Positions 16,665 to 25,719 of a stretch of 64,000 nucleotides of DNA are shown here, one piece after another; the stretch's first letter is position 1; each line of letters begins with the position of its first letter. The translations under genes were made by a program, and so were the position numbers. This DNA is from Spirosoma sordidisoli (GTDB lineage Bacteria > Bacteroidota > Bacteroidia > Cytophagales > Spirosomataceae). The notes beneath the pieces were generated by a model that saw nothing but the letters and a program-made list of their open reading frames with translations, searched no databases and had not been told where the DNA came from. The stretch covers positions 496,001-560,000 of the forward strand of contig NZ_SBLB01000004.1 of the NCBI RefSeq assembly GCF_004138325.1, written 5' to 3'.

Positions 16665-19600
16665 TTATCCCGTTGGCCGGAGTTTGCGCTGGATGGCCGG
16701 TTTCAGCGTGTCCAGCTTTTTGAGCTGCTCGGCCAGGCTCTTCGACAGCGCGTTGTACTGCTCGCCCTGCTGCTGAGTCGGCTTCGAATCGTCGGACTCC
16801 ACGAAACCGCCCAGCGCGGTGAATTTGGTATTCAGCCGAACGGGGTGATTGGTCAGATCCTGGGTGGCTTTCGCTTTAGACTGGTAGAGCTCGTCTTCGA
16901 TCCGGAGCAGCTGGTCTTTGAGTTCTTTCACCGCCTGATCATTCGTCGACTGGTAGGTGCTGTCGAGTTGCTGCCGCATCTGCCGGATCGACAAGACCCC
17001 TTTCCGAAGTTCGTTGAGCCGCTCCCGAATCTTGATGAGCAGATCGAACTGCTGCCTGAACTCCTCGGGGGTTGTTTCAATGCGGGGGTCTTTTACAATC
17101 TCAAAATCCTGGGTGTAGGTTTTACCGTCGACCGTTAGCTGTACTTTATAGGTGCCCGGCATGGCCAGCGGCCCCCGCGCCCGACCGTGGGTAACCGAGT
17201 TAGGGAGCGCGATGGGATCGGGATAGCGCATGTCTTCCCAAACAAAGGCATTGCCGCCAGCCGAAGCCGGCAAACTGATTTCCCGCCGGGCGGGGGGTGC
17301 AGGCTGCCGCATCTCAGCCACCCCCGCCGAATCTTTGCGACCCGTTGCCGATGCTGACCGGGGCGCTGTAGCAACGGCCGCGCTGCTCCTGAACGACTTG
17401 ATCACCTGCCCGCTGGCGTCCAGAAAAGTCAGCGAAATCGGGGTTTTAGGCGTCTCAGCCAGGTAATAAACAACGCGGACGCCATTGGGCGGATTTTTGC
17501 CCAGCTCCGTATCGCCATTCGGTACGGGTTTTATGGCCGGGTCCATACCAGCCTTGAACCGGACGGTTGGGCGGGGTTTGAACAGATGCACAGCCGACTT
17601 CCGTACCGCATCGGTGAGCTGGTGCAGGGGCGTCAGGTCGTCCAGAATCCAGAACGACCGGCCGTGGGTAGCCGCTACCAGATCGTTATCTTGAATGGCC
17701 AGATCATGGATCGGAACCAGCGGCAGATTGAGCTGCATCGACTGCCAGTTGCCGCCATCGTTGAATGAGACATACAGCCCCTTTTCGCCCCCGGCGTAGA
17801 GGAGGCCCTTGCGCCGAGGATCTTCGCGGATCACCCGCATATAATCATCGTCGGGAATGCCCTGCGTGATTTTGGTCCAGGTTTTTCCGTAATCGCTGGT
17901 TTTGTAGAGATAAGGCCGGTAGTCATCCTGTTTGTATTTGAGGGCGGCAACGTAGGCGGTTCCCGGACTGTGGGGCGACGCGTCGATGATGCTGATCCGG
18001 GCAAAGGCGGGCATGTCGCGGGGGGTGACGTTTTTCCAGCTTTTGCCATTATCGAGCGACAGTTGCACGTAGCCATCGTCTGACCCTGTCCATAGCACCC
18101 CGGGCTTCACCGGCGACTCGGCCATGGCGAAAATGGTCCCGTACCACTCGACCCCGGTATTATCGCGCTTGATAGGGCCCCAGTCCTTACCGATCGACTG
18201 ATCGTCGAGTGTGGGCGTTTTTTCGAGGGTGGCCGGGTCGGAGCGGGACAGGTTGGGGCTGATCACCTGCCAGCTCGCGCCCTGATCGGTTGAGCGGTGT
18301 ACGTACTGCGAAGTAGCATATAGCACTTTCGGATTATGGGGCGACACCATAACGGGGTAGGTCCACTGAAAGCGGTAGGCCAGATCGGCCGAGCCGTAGC
18401 CGTACATATCGTCCGGTATGACTGACACGTCTTTGAGCTGGTTGGTTTTCAGGTTGAGCCGGGTCAGCCAGTGGTGGTTAGCCGCAAAAATTACGGTGGG
18501 GTCGTTTTTGTCAAACGCTATATAACCCGATTCGCCCCCGCCCACATCGTAGTTCTGATCCGGGTAGATGGCGCCGTAGTCGGACCGGCTGGGGATCGAA
18601 ATGGTGGAGTTATCCTGCTGGGCGCCGTAGATACGGTACGGAAATTTGTTGTCCGTAATGACGTGGTACATCTGGGCCGTGGGCTGGTTATAGATGGTCG
18701 ACCAGGATTTGCCGCCGTCGTAGGTCAGCGTGCCGCCCCCGTCGTTAGCCTGTACCATCCGGTTGGTATCGGTCGGGTCGATCCAGAGCTGGTGGTTGTC
18801 GCCATGAGGTGTATCGACGCGTTTGTACGACTTGCCGCCATCGGTCGACTTCCACATATTGATATTTAGCACCCAGATCGTTTCGCTGTTTTTCGGGTCG
18901 GCGGTCAGGTGGTGGTAGTACCAGGGCCGCTGAAACAGATCGGCAAACTGGCTGACCAGCTGCCAGGTCGCGCCGGCATCGTCGGTCCGGTAAACGCCGG
19001 TCTGTTCGTTTTCCGCTTCGATAATAGCCCAGATCCGGTTCGGTTTCGAGGGCGACAGCGCCAGCCCGATACGGCCCCGGTTCGTGCCGGTCGGTAAGCC
19101 GGTATTGCGGGTAATGTCGGTCCAGGTGGTGCCACCATCGGTCGACTTATGAATACCGGCCCCCGGCCCCGCGCTGCGAACACCCCATGGAAACCGCCGA
19201 AACTCGAAGGTGGACGCATACAGGGTTTTCGGATTGGTGGGGTCGATGGTCAGGTCGATGGCGCCTACATTGGGGTTTTTGTAAAGTACCTTTTTCCAGG
19301 TTTTGCCACCATCCTGGGTGCGGAAAACGCCCCGCTCTTCGTTGGGTCCGAAGGCGTGGCCGAGCGCGGCTACGTAGACGATGTCGGGGTTGGTCGGGTC
19401 GATCAGTACCGAGCCGATGTGCTGGGTATCGGTCAGGCCGACATGGGTCCAGGTTTTGCCCGCGTCGGTCGACTTATACACGCCATCGCCGGGCGCCAGG
19501 TTGCCCCGCAGCGTATGCTCGCCCATACCAACGTATATGATATTCGGGTTTGACGGGGCTACCGCAATGGCCCCCACCGACCCCATCCGAAAGAAACCGT

Positions 19601-19877
19601 CGGATATGTTCTGCCAGGTGATGCCGCCATTTTCGGTTTTCCAGACGCCACCGCCTGTTGTACCCATGTAGGCCACCAGCCGCTCGGTCGGATGCCCCGC
19701 CACGGCTACCGATCGACCACCCCGAAAAGGGCCAACCAGCCGCCATTGCATGGCTTTCATGACCGAAGCGGCCATGGTTGCAGATGCTGGCTGGTCAGGA
19801 ACCGACTGAGCAGACGCCGGACGATGAACGCTAACCAGCAAGGAAATGAGGATGTGAACCAGGAGAAGTCGACGCAT
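16665..19877 (-). CDS. Exported sortilin/VPS10-like BNR beta-propeller protein
   Basis: The 1070-residue product has a Sec signal peptide ending near RPASAQ. Residues of about 45-740 hold repeated blades with the Asp-box pattern S-x-D-x-G-x-T-W (STDAGKTWTHV, TQDGGKTWKKV, STDGGTTWTDI, TSDYGKTWTKI). Together these make one or two large propellers of the VPS10/sortilin type. A beta-sandwich region follows (about 770-910), then a helical C-terminus (about 920-1060) rich in Leu/Lys/Gln. Such giant BNR proteins are common in Bacteroidota. Proposed roles range from peptidase-like to glycan-binding, but no catalytic signature is visible. It has no close partner on its strand. Confidence 0.87.
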   Translation of the reverse strand: MRRLLLVHILISLLVSVHRPASAQSVPDQPASATMAASVMKAMQWRLVGPFRGGRSVAVAGHPTERLVAYMGTTGGGVWKTENGGITWQNISDGFFRMGSVGAIAVAPSNPNIIYVGMGEHTLRGNLAPGDGVYKSTDAGKTWTHVGLTDTQHIGSVLIDPTNPDIVYVAALGHAFGPNEERGVFRTQDGGKTWKKVLYKNPNVGAIDLTIDPTNPKTLYASTFEFRRFPWGVRSAGPGAGIHKSTDGGTTWTDITRNTGLPTGTNRGRIGLALSPSKPNRIWAIIEAENEQTGVYRTDDAGATWQLVSQFADLFQRPWYYHHLTADPKNSETIWVLNINMWKSTDGGKSYKRVDTPHGDNHQLWIDPTDTNRMVQANDGGGTLTYDGGKSWSTIYNQPTAQMYHVITDNKFPYRIYGAQQDNSTISIPSRSDYGAIYPDQNYDVGGGESGYIAFDKNDPTVIFAANHHWLTRLNLKTNQLKDVSVIPDDMYGYGSADLAYRFQWTYPVMVSPHNPKVLYATSQYVHRSTDQGASWQVISPNLSRSDPATLEKTPTLDDQSIGKDWGPIKRDNTGVEWYGTIFAMAESPVKPGVLWTGSDDGYVQLSLDNGKSWKNVTPRDMPAFARISIIDASPHSPGTAYVAALKYKQDDYRPYLYKTSDYGKTWTKITQGIPDDDYMRVIREDPRRKGLLYAGGEKGLYVSFNDGGNWQSMQLNLPLVPIHDLAIQDNDLVAATHGRSFWILDDLTPLHQLTDAVRKSAVHLFKPRPTVRFKAGMDPAIKPVPNGDTELGKNPPNGVRVVYYLAETPKTPISLTFLDASGQVIKSFRSSAAVATAPRSASATGRKDSAGVAEMRQPAPPARREISLPASAGGNAFVWEDMRYPDPIALPNSVTHGRARGPLAMPGTYKVQLTVDGKTYTQDFEIVKDPRIETTPEEFRQQFDLLIKIRERLNELRKGVLSIRQMRQQLDSTYQSTNDQAVKELKDQLLRIEDELYQSKAKATQDLTNHPVRLNTKFTALGGFVESDDSKPTQQQGEQYNALSKSLAEQLKKLDTLKPAIQRKLRPTG

Positions 19878-20140
19878 AGGGAAAGACAGAAAAGTATGGC
19901 TGAGCGTATCAGTATGATAAAGGCATGGCGTGGCAGGATCAGCCAGCGCGTGAAACCTTACCGGTCTACAATGCTACAAAAAGCAATTTTAACATTATTC
20001 TGTCTACATAAAATTTTTCAAAACATATATCTAATTATAAACATTTCTACAATACATTATATTGATTTTAGGCAAATTTTAACTAGTCACGGCCTTTCAT
20101 CAATCGGGAGATTTTCCCTGCGAGAATTCTACAGGAGCGT

Positions 20141-20345
20141 ATTACGACCCTACGGGGCTTTATCGGTGGAGAGCACCCAGCGTTTCTACGAACAGCTCAC
20201 CCCGCCGGGGTTTGTTATTCGCCCACGAATCACCTGATTTACCCCATCAAGTCCCGGTAGGGGCGGTATGTCACTAGAAAATATCCGCCTGATCTTACAT
20301 CTGGCCCCGCTGGGACCGGGGTATCAGAACCAGCCGCAACGAAAA
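20141..20345. repeat. Degenerate palindromic repeats with about 54-bp period
   Basis: Four short GC palindromic cores recur at near-regular spacing: CCCTACGGGG (about 20150), ACCCCGCCGGGGT (about 20205), TCCCGGTAGGGGC (about 20258) and GCCCCGCTGGGACCGGGGT (about 20312). Two cores are followed by related flanks (TATCGGTGGAGA and TATGTCACTAGAAA). From memory, these resemble a dispersed Bacteroidota repeat with a CTCCGTAGGAGC-like core and a TATCGGTAGAAA-like flank. The copies are too diverged and the spacing too irregular for CRISPR. Confidence 0.5.
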
Positions 20346-20414
20346 CACCTGACAACCCGTTGCCATGTCTTCGATACACGGCTCACCCCCGAAAACGGCT
20401 GTTTATCTGGCAAC

Positions 20415-20455
20415 AAAAACCCCTGAAACGTCTACAGCAAGACGTTTCAGGGGTT
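20415..20455 (-). terminator. Rho-independent terminator of the M28 peptidase gene
   Basis: Perfect 16-bp arms (AACCCCTGAAACGTCT and its complement) flank a 6-base loop. On the reverse strand the stem is followed by a short T-run. It starts 22 bases after the M28 stop codon. Confidence 0.85.
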
Positions 20456-20477
20456 AGGCTAAGCAGGGTATCTGTGC

Positions 20478-21842
20478 CTACAGGCCGTGCGTATCGAGCA
20501 GGTATACAAGAGCCGCCATCGAAGCAGCGCCCAGCTCCAGCTCCCGCTTACTGACGGTTTCGAAGGTATCGACCGACGCGTGGTGATAATCGAAGTAGCG
20601 CTGTGAGTCGGGCTTAAAGCCGAACAACACCGTACCGAGCTGCGCCAGCGGGCCAATGTCGGCACCACCGCTACCGGCGCCAATCTCGGCCAGGCCATAG
20701 GGAGCCAGCAGCGGTTTCCAGGGGTCTACTTTGGCGCGCTGGGCGGGCGTACCGACAATACCGAATCCGCGCGGGGTAAAGCCACCATTGTCGGACTCGA
20801 CGGCCGCTATATGCTTTTCGTTGTTCTGCTTCGCCAGATCGGCGTACTTGACACCGCCCCGCAGCCCGTTCTCTTCGTTCATGAACATAACCGCCCGGAT
20901 TGTCCGCTTTGGTTTGTAGCCCAGCGCTTTCATTACCCGCAGCACTTCAATGGCCTGTACGCAGCCCGAACCGTCGTCATGCGCCCCTTCGGCCAGGTCC
21001 CAGGAGTCGAGGTGGCCGCCCACGACGATGATTTCGTCGGGTTTCTCGCTACCGCGCAGTTCGCCCACCACGTTATAGGATTTGGCATCGGGCAGCGACT
21101 CGCAGTTCTGTTTGAAATAGAACGTCAGACCCGGGTTTTCTTTGAGCGATTTACTGAGCAGGTCGGCCCCGTTGGTGCTGATGGCCGCCGTCGGAATCAG
21201 GGGAACACCGGTTGCGTAGCGCATACCGCCCGTATGGGGGCTATCGTCGGCGTTGCTGGCCATCGACCGTACAATAGCACCCACCGCGCCCAGTTTGGCC
21301 GCTTCGGTAGCCCCGTTAGCGCGTTGCTCAACCGCCCCGCTGTAGGCTTCGAAAGTGTTGATTTTGGTCGGATCCATGGGCCGGTTGAAGAACACGATCT
21401 TGCCTTTGACCTTTTCAGGGCCGAGCGCCCGCAGTTCGGGGAAGCTTTTGACCTCAATAACCCCCGCTTCGACTCCCTTGGGGCTGGTAGCGACCGAGCC
21501 ACCCAGCGCAGCAATGGGAACCGTTGTTTTCTTTGACCCGATGCGGAAGTAGGCTTCTTCTTTAGCGCCCCGTACCCAGTGCGGCACCATCACTTCCTGC
21601 AAAAATACCCGATCAAAACCCTGCTGCTCCATCAGCTGTTTGGTCCAGTCGACGGCTTTCTGCGCCCCGGTCGAGCCACTCAGGCGGGGGCCAATCTGTT
21701 TGGTCAGGTGCCGCAGCCATTCGTAGGATTTGCCGTGGGCCAGGGTTTCGTTGTAAATAGATCGGATGGCAACCGAGTCGGCGTTTTGCGCCTGGACAGT
21801 AGCCACAACGAGACTAAAGAGAAGCGTAATTGTTTTTTTCAT
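20478..21842 (-). CDS. Exported M28-family zinc peptidase
   Basis: The product is about 454 residues from the start MKKTITLLFSLVVATVQAQ, a clear signal peptide; a longer in-frame start is upstream but would bury the signal. A protease-associated insert lies near residues 130-260. The di-zinc site can be traced as GGHLDSWD, GAHDDGSG, MNEENGLRGG, ESDNGG and FDYHHASVDTFE, giving the His/Asp/Glu/Asp/His ligands. This is the carboxypeptidase Q/M28B-like group, which cleaves dipeptides or N-terminal residues in the periplasm. It is a single-gene unit with its own terminator, divergent from the J-domain gene. Confidence 0.92.
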   Translation of the reverse strand: MKKTITLLFSLVVATVQAQNADSVAIRSIYNETLAHGKSYEWLRHLTKQIGPRLSGSTGAQKAVDWTKQLMEQQGFDRVFLQEVMVPHWVRGAKEEAYFRIGSKKTTVPIAALGGSVATSPKGVEAGVIEVKSFPELRALGPEKVKGKIVFFNRPMDPTKINTFEAYSGAVEQRANGATEAAKLGAVGAIVRSMASNADDSPHTGGMRYATGVPLIPTAAISTNGADLLSKSLKENPGLTFYFKQNCESLPDAKSYNVVGELRGSEKPDEIIVVGGHLDSWDLAEGAHDDGSGCVQAIEVLRVMKALGYKPKRTIRAVMFMNEENGLRGGVKYADLAKQNNEKHIAAVESDNGGFTPRGFGIVGTPAQRAKVDPWKPLLAPYGLAEIGAGSGGADIGPLAQLGTVLFGFKPDSQRYFDYHHASVDTFETVSKRELELGAASMAALVYLLDTHGL

Positions 21843-21886
21843 AGCAGGTCGATTCTGGGAGTAAGGGAGCAATATACGCAAATCGG

Positions 21887-21894
21887 TACTTTTG
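21887..21894 (+). promoter_or_regulatory. -7 promoter box of the J-domain gene
   Basis: TACTTTTG fits TAnnTTTG and lies 27 bases ahead of the ATG chosen for the J-domain gene. This makes upstream in-frame starts unlikely. Confidence 0.5.
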
Positions 21895-21920
21895 TACGGT
21901 TCATCACACATGGCTGGTTT

Positions 21921-22922
21921 ATGACGCAGGCTCCTTCATCTCAACTTATTCGGATTGCCCGCCCCGGCACCGACAACTCCAGCCACTCGAAAGCGCAGCG
22001 GGAGTTTAACCGGCTCACCGAGACCATCAGCACCCTCGAAGCCGAGATCGCTACCCTCCGGACATCGGCTCATACGCTGCAGCAACGCCTGCGGGCCGAA
22101 TACCTGCCGCTGCTGCACAGCTACAACCAGCAGCGGGCCGAGCTGGTCCGGCTGTTCGACCGGGCCTGCGACCGCCCCGAAACTACCCGATCGGAACGGC
22201 GTAAACTGATCGACCAGATCATAACCCTGGCCGACGAACTCGTGAATGAACACGGTCTGGACGACCTCCGCCCCCTGCTCGACAAATACGACCCGGGTAA
22301 CAGGAACACCGACGATGACATCTCAACCGAATCGGAACCGGCCCAGCCAGCCGAAGAGCCGTCTGCCGGCCCACCGCCCGGCGACCCAGCGAACCAGAAA
22401 GCGAAATCGGCCAAAAAGCAGGCCCGCGACGCCAAACGCCAGCTCGACGAACGAAACAGCACCAAAGCCGTTCGGACGCTGTATATGGATCTGGTAAAAA
22501 CGTTTCACCCCGACCGCGAGCCCGACGAAGCCGAGAAGGAGCGCAAGACCACTATCATGCAACGGGTAACGGAGGCCTACGAGAAAAGCGACCTCATGGC
22601 CCTGCTCCGGCTCCAGCTGGAGTTCAACCGCATCGATCAGCAGCAGCTCGACACGCTCGTCGATGAGCAGCTTCGGTACTACAACCGCATTCTCAAACAG
22701 CAGGCCGACGAGCTGAACGATGAACTGGCCCGGATCAGGAGCCAGCTGGCGTCTATCTTCGGCAAGCCCGCCGTTCTGCTCAACTCGACGCTGAATCTGG
22801 AATACAGCCTCGCCAGCGACATTCGCGCCTTGAAACGGGCCCTCAAAACTGTAAAGAGCGATCTGAAAGCCCTGCGCGACCCGGCGGTCCTCAGCCTCTG
22901 GCTCAACGCGTATCAACGGTAG
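21921..22922 (+). CDS. J-domain (DnaJ-like) coiled-coil protein
   Basis: A soluble product of about 333 residues. The N-terminal 100 residues are predicted coiled coil (FNRLTETISTLEAEIATLR). A Pro/Ala/Glu-rich disordered linker (about 135-160) follows, then Lys/Arg-rich KKQARDAKRQL. Residues of about 185-240 match a J domain: LYMDLVKTFHPDREPDEAEKE with the HPD triad near 196, then RVTEAYEKSDLMALLRL. The C-terminal 90 residues are again helical. J domains stimulate DnaK ATPase. No DnaK or GrpE is adjacent, and it lacks the Gly/Phe and zinc-finger regions of DnaJ, so it is a specialised type-III co-chaperone. The client is unknown. Confidence 0.8.
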   Translation: MTQAPSSQLIRIARPGTDNSSHSKAQREFNRLTETISTLEAEIATLRTSAHTLQQRLRAEYLPLLHSYNQQRAELVRLFDRACDRPETTRSERRKLIDQIITLADELVNEHGLDDLRPLLDKYDPGNRNTDDDISTESEPAQPAEEPSAGPPPGDPANQKAKSAKKQARDAKRQLDERNSTKAVRTLYMDLVKTFHPDREPDEAEKERKTTIMQRVTEAYEKSDLMALLRLQLEFNRIDQQQLDTLVDEQLRYYNRILKQQADELNDELARIRSQLASIFGKPAVLLNSTLNLEYSLASDIRALKRALKTVKSDLKALRDPAVLSLWLNAYQR

Positions 22923-23006
22923 TAGCCTGTACTTTTCCAGACTCGTTGTACGTCTCAGTTGTGCTTTTATACATAATGAACTGCCATACATCCACCTGTA
23001 ACTACA

Positions 23007-23492
23007 ATGATTGAAATCCGTAAGGCCATCGCTGATGATCAGGAAGCCATCTGGCTCATCATCAAAGAGGTAATAGCCACAGGCGACACCTACTGCTTTG
23101 CGCCCAATTCGTCGAGAGAAACGATGCTGGCCTACTGGTGTGGCTCCGACAAGCATACGTACGTAGCCGTTGTTGATGGTAACGTGGCAGGAACGTTCAT
23201 CCTGAAAGACAATCAGGTAGATCTGGGCTCACACATAGCCAATGCCTCCTACATGGTCTCTTCCGGGCATGAGGGTCGGGGTATAGGCCATCAGCTGGGA
23301 ACCTACTCCATTCAGGAAGCCCAACGACTGGGATACAGAGCGCTCCAGTTCAATATAGTTGTCAAGAGCAACGAGCGGGCTGTTCGGCTATGGAAAAAAC
23401 TCGGATTTGCCATCATCGGCGAGATTCCGGAGGCATTTAACCACGCGCAACGGGGCTACACGAATGCCTATATCATGTATCGAAAGCTGTAG
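23007..23492 (+). CDS. GNAT-family N-acetyltransferase
   Basis: The 161-residue product spans one GNAT domain. It starts IEIRKAIADDQEAIWLIIKEV, has the acetyl-CoA motif A in SSGHEGRGIGHQL, and ends with motif B FNIVVKSNERAVRLWKKLGFAIIGEIPEAF. The composition of the closing segment resembles the PhinoT/YhhY-like GNATs that acetylate small amines or antibiotics. The substrate cannot be read from sequence. It stands alone between the J-domain gene and a membrane protein on the same strand. Confidence 0.88.
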   Translation: MIEIRKAIADDQEAIWLIIKEVIATGDTYCFAPNSSRETMLAYWCGSDKHTYVAVVDGNVAGTFILKDNQVDLGSHIANASYMVSSGHEGRGIGHQLGTYSIQEAQRLGYRALQFNIVVKSNERAVRLWKKLGFAIIGEIPEAFNHAQRGYTNAYIMYRKL

Positions 23493-23523
23493 TGTAGCAT
23501 CGGGGTGGCCAGGGCAGCATCGC

Positions 23524-23551
23524 TTGCCTTAGCTTAATCAGTATACCTTTA
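23524..23551 (+). promoter_or_regulatory. Promoter of the DUF5009 gene
   Basis: TTG followed 17 bases later by TACCTTTA, one mismatch from TAnnTTTG. It ends 20 bases before the ATG. Confidence 0.4.
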
Positions 23552-23571
23552 GGGATACTATACTTATACGG

Positions 23572-24816
23572 ATGCCTAAACCGTCGACACGCCACATGAC
23601 CCAGCCAGAAACAAGCCACCTGCTACACACAACCGTCTCCGACGCGCCGGTACGGGTTACGGCCATCGACCTGCTGCGGGCCGTAACCATGGTCCTGATG
23701 ATTTTCGTCAACGATCTGTGGTCGCTGACGGCTATTCCGGCCTGGCTTGAACACGTACCTCAGGGCGTTGACGGCATTGGCCTGGCCGATACCGTTTTTC
23801 CGGCCTTTCTGTTCATCGTCGGCATGTCGCTGCCGTATGCCGTCGATGCCCGGCGTAAGAAAGGCAGTAGCGACAGGGCGCTGGTTGGTCACGTGATCAG
23901 CCGGTCGGTGGCGCTGCTGGTTATGGGTGTCTTTCTGGTCAACGGTGAGTCGATCAACGAAGCCGCCACGGGATTGCAGCGGGTGGTCTGGAATACGCTG
24001 TCGTGTCTGTCGTTCATCCTGATCTGGAACGCCTATCCCAAAACCTGGCCGGCCTGGGCAGCCAGTCTTGGCAAAGTAACCGGTATTGGCTGTCTGCTGG
24101 TGCTGGCCTTCGTATACCGGGGTGGTGACGCGGAGCTGAGCCGGTTCGAAACCCACTGGTGGGGCATTCTGGGGCTCATTGGCTGGTCGTATCTGGCCGC
24201 GGCTCTGGTTACGGTTTTCGCTCATGACCAGCTGCCCGTTCTGATACTGGCCTGGGTCGGTTTTGCCCTGCTGAGTATGGCCGACCACGCGGGTCTGCTG
24301 CCCGACCTGGTCCGGACCATTCCCGGTGCTATCAGCGGAGGCACGCTGGTTGGCCTTACCATGGGGGGCGTGGTAGCCGCAACGCTCTTTCGGCGGTACC
24401 ATAGCCAGGCCGACATCAACCGGATGACGCTGATTTTTCTGCTGATCTCGGCGGGGCTAATCGCCCTCTCGGTATACACCCGGCCTTTCTGGGGGCTGAG
24501 CAAGCTGGGCGCTACGCCCGCCTGGCTGTTTCTGTGCAGTGCGTTTACGCTGCTGGCCTTCACGGCGATCTACTGGCTCGCCGATGTGGGCAAAAAAGCC
24601 CGTTGGTTTACCCTGATCAAACCCGCCGGCACCGACACCTTACTTTGCTATCTCCTGCCGTATTTCGCCTACGCCTTCACGACGGTACTGGCTATTCATC
24701 TGCCTGACGGGCTGCTGATCGGGGGCGTCGGTCTGCTCAAGTCCCTGTTGTTTGCCATCCTCTGCGCCTGGGTAACAGGCCGGTTAAACAAGGCAGGCAT
24801 ACGGCTGAAGCTGTAA
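23572..24816 (+). CDS. DUF5009 / heparan-alpha-glucosaminide N-acetyltransferase-like membrane protein
   Basis: The 414-residue product has about ten hydrophobic helices. It opens with the family motif RVTAIDLLRAVTMVLMIFVNDLW and then ADTVFPAFLFIVGMSLPYA, as in HGSNAT/YeiB-like acyltransferases. Those proteins carry acetyl groups across the membrane onto amino sugars. A cytoplasmic Arg/Lys loop (DARRKKGSSDRA) follows helix 2. The context gives no pathway: a regulator and a TonB receptor are downstream. Acetyl transfer to a cell-wall or exopolysaccharide sugar is a reasonable inference only. Confidence 0.82.
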   Translation: MPKPSTRHMTQPETSHLLHTTVSDAPVRVTAIDLLRAVTMVLMIFVNDLWSLTAIPAWLEHVPQGVDGIGLADTVFPAFLFIVGMSLPYAVDARRKKGSSDRALVGHVISRSVALLVMGVFLVNGESINEAATGLQRVVWNTLSCLSFILIWNAYPKTWPAWAASLGKVTGIGCLLVLAFVYRGGDAELSRFETHWWGILGLIGWSYLAAALVTVFAHDQLPVLILAWVGFALLSMADHAGLLPDLVRTIPGAISGGTLVGLTMGGVVAATLFRRYHSQADINRMTLIFLLISAGLIALSVYTRPFWGLSKLGATPAWLFLCSAFTLLAFTAIYWLADVGKKARWFTLIKPAGTDTLLCYLLPYFAYAFTTVLAIHLPDGLLIGGVGLLKSLLFAILCAWVTGRLNKAGIRLKL

Positions 24817-24999
24817 CAGAGAGGCTCCTGTGCCGGCCAGCCGCAACGGCAGAGTCCGATAGAGTGGCCGGGCAGCCGACCGGGTCTGTTATCATATTAT
24901 TAACCCATCCGTTCTGGCGGTCTTTGTTCGTAGTTTAGTTGCTCCATTACCGCCGGAGCAGCCTGGTTGCGTTCTGGCGGGAGCAACGAACCAGTTTCT

Positions 25000-25602
25000 A
25001 TGAACGGCTCAACGGTACAGCAATATTTACTCAGTCAGGCCCATGCGTTCAACCAGGTACGCATCCGGACCTTCGACAAAGGGGCGTTCGTTTACCAGCC
25101 CGGCGATCCGCAAACCCATATTCACCTGATCGATAAGGGCGTCGTGAAAATTGGCAGCTACTCGACCGAGGGCGAGCGGGTTACCTACGATGTGCTACAA
25201 CCCGGCGAGTTTTTCGGCGATCTGAACTACCTCGGCAACGGTATCGAGTTCTTCGAATTTGCCAAGGCCCTGACCCGGCTGGTAGTCGTATCGATCGATA
25301 CGGTTTATTTCAGGCACCTGATTATCCACGACCCCTTCATGTCGGACTGGTTCAACGCCAGCGTGGTTCGGCGGTGGTGGAAAGCCGAAACCCGCCTGCT
25401 TCACATGACCCGTGGCGATATTGAAACTCGCCTGGCCAACCTCCGCCGGGAATACAGCAAACCCGTGGCTTATGGCGAACCGAAAAACCCGGACGTCTTC
25501 AGCCTGTTATCGCTCCAGGACCTGGCCGACCTCACCGGCACGACCCGCCAGACCATGTCGAGAAAGCTGAAAGAGTTGGCCGAACCGGTGGCGGTTTATT
25601 AA
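25000..25602 (+). CDS. Crp/Fnr-type regulator with truncated DNA-binding wing
   Basis: The 200-residue product has a cNMP-binding-like beta-roll (GAFVYQPGDPQTHIHLIDKGVVKIG, then GEFFGDLNYLG). A dimer helix and a helix-turn-helix follow: LSLQDLADLTGTTRQTMSRKLKEL. The protein stops nine residues later, so the beta-hairpin wing normally following the recognition helix is missing. Reading one frame over from about base 25584 gives TGGGLLTFLFVYEASMNS before a stop at 25638-25640, about the right length for a wing. A 1-nt deletion is therefore possible. The cyclic-nucleotide pocket Arg/Ser motif is not obvious, so the ligand is unknown. It precedes an Oar-like receptor gene. Confidence 0.87.
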   Translation: MNGSTVQQYLLSQAHAFNQVRIRTFDKGAFVYQPGDPQTHIHLIDKGVVKIGSYSTEGERVTYDVLQPGEFFGDLNYLGNGIEFFEFAKALTRLVVVSIDTVYFRHLIIHDPFMSDWFNASVVRRWWKAETRLLHMTRGDIETRLANLRREYSKPVAYGEPKNPDVFSLLSLQDLADLTGTTRQTMSRKLKELAEPVAVY

Positions 25603-25680
25603 CATTTCTGTTCGTGTATGAAGCCAGTATGAACAGTTGAAAAGGCGTTAACTTTTAACATACTCCTCCCGACGGGCTGC

Positions 25681-25698
25681 CTGACTTTTGCGAGTCAG
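25681..25698. promoter_or_regulatory. Short inverted repeat before the Oar-like receptor
   Basis: CTGACT TTTGCG AGTCAG is a 6-bp inverted repeat located 21 bases before the receptor ATG. It overlaps GACTTTTG, one mismatch from the -7 consensus. It could be an operator, but the arms are short. Confidence 0.3.
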
Positions 25699-25719
25699 TA
25701 CTAACCAGCAACGCTCGTC

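Larger units (their letters stand above)
19878..20477. other. Long intergenic region with AT-rich and repeat-rich parts
   Basis: I find no credible gene in these 600 bases. The part nearest the BNR gene (about 19970-20095) is strongly AT-rich and probably holds its promoter. From about 20141 to 20345 lie degenerate palindromic repeats, and near 20418-20455 the terminator of the M28 peptidase. Reading frames crossing this stretch show no family-like sequence. Confidence 0.7.

Noticed and set aside
19692-20237. A reading frame of about 180 residues crossing the start of the BNR gene and the intergenic repeats
   Set aside because: It is mostly antisense to the BNR gene and then runs through low-complexity AT-rich DNA; no recognisable motifs.
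20141-20345. A CRISPR array
   Set aside because: The palindromic cores differ from each other, are not separated by unique spacers of equal length, and there are no cas genes.
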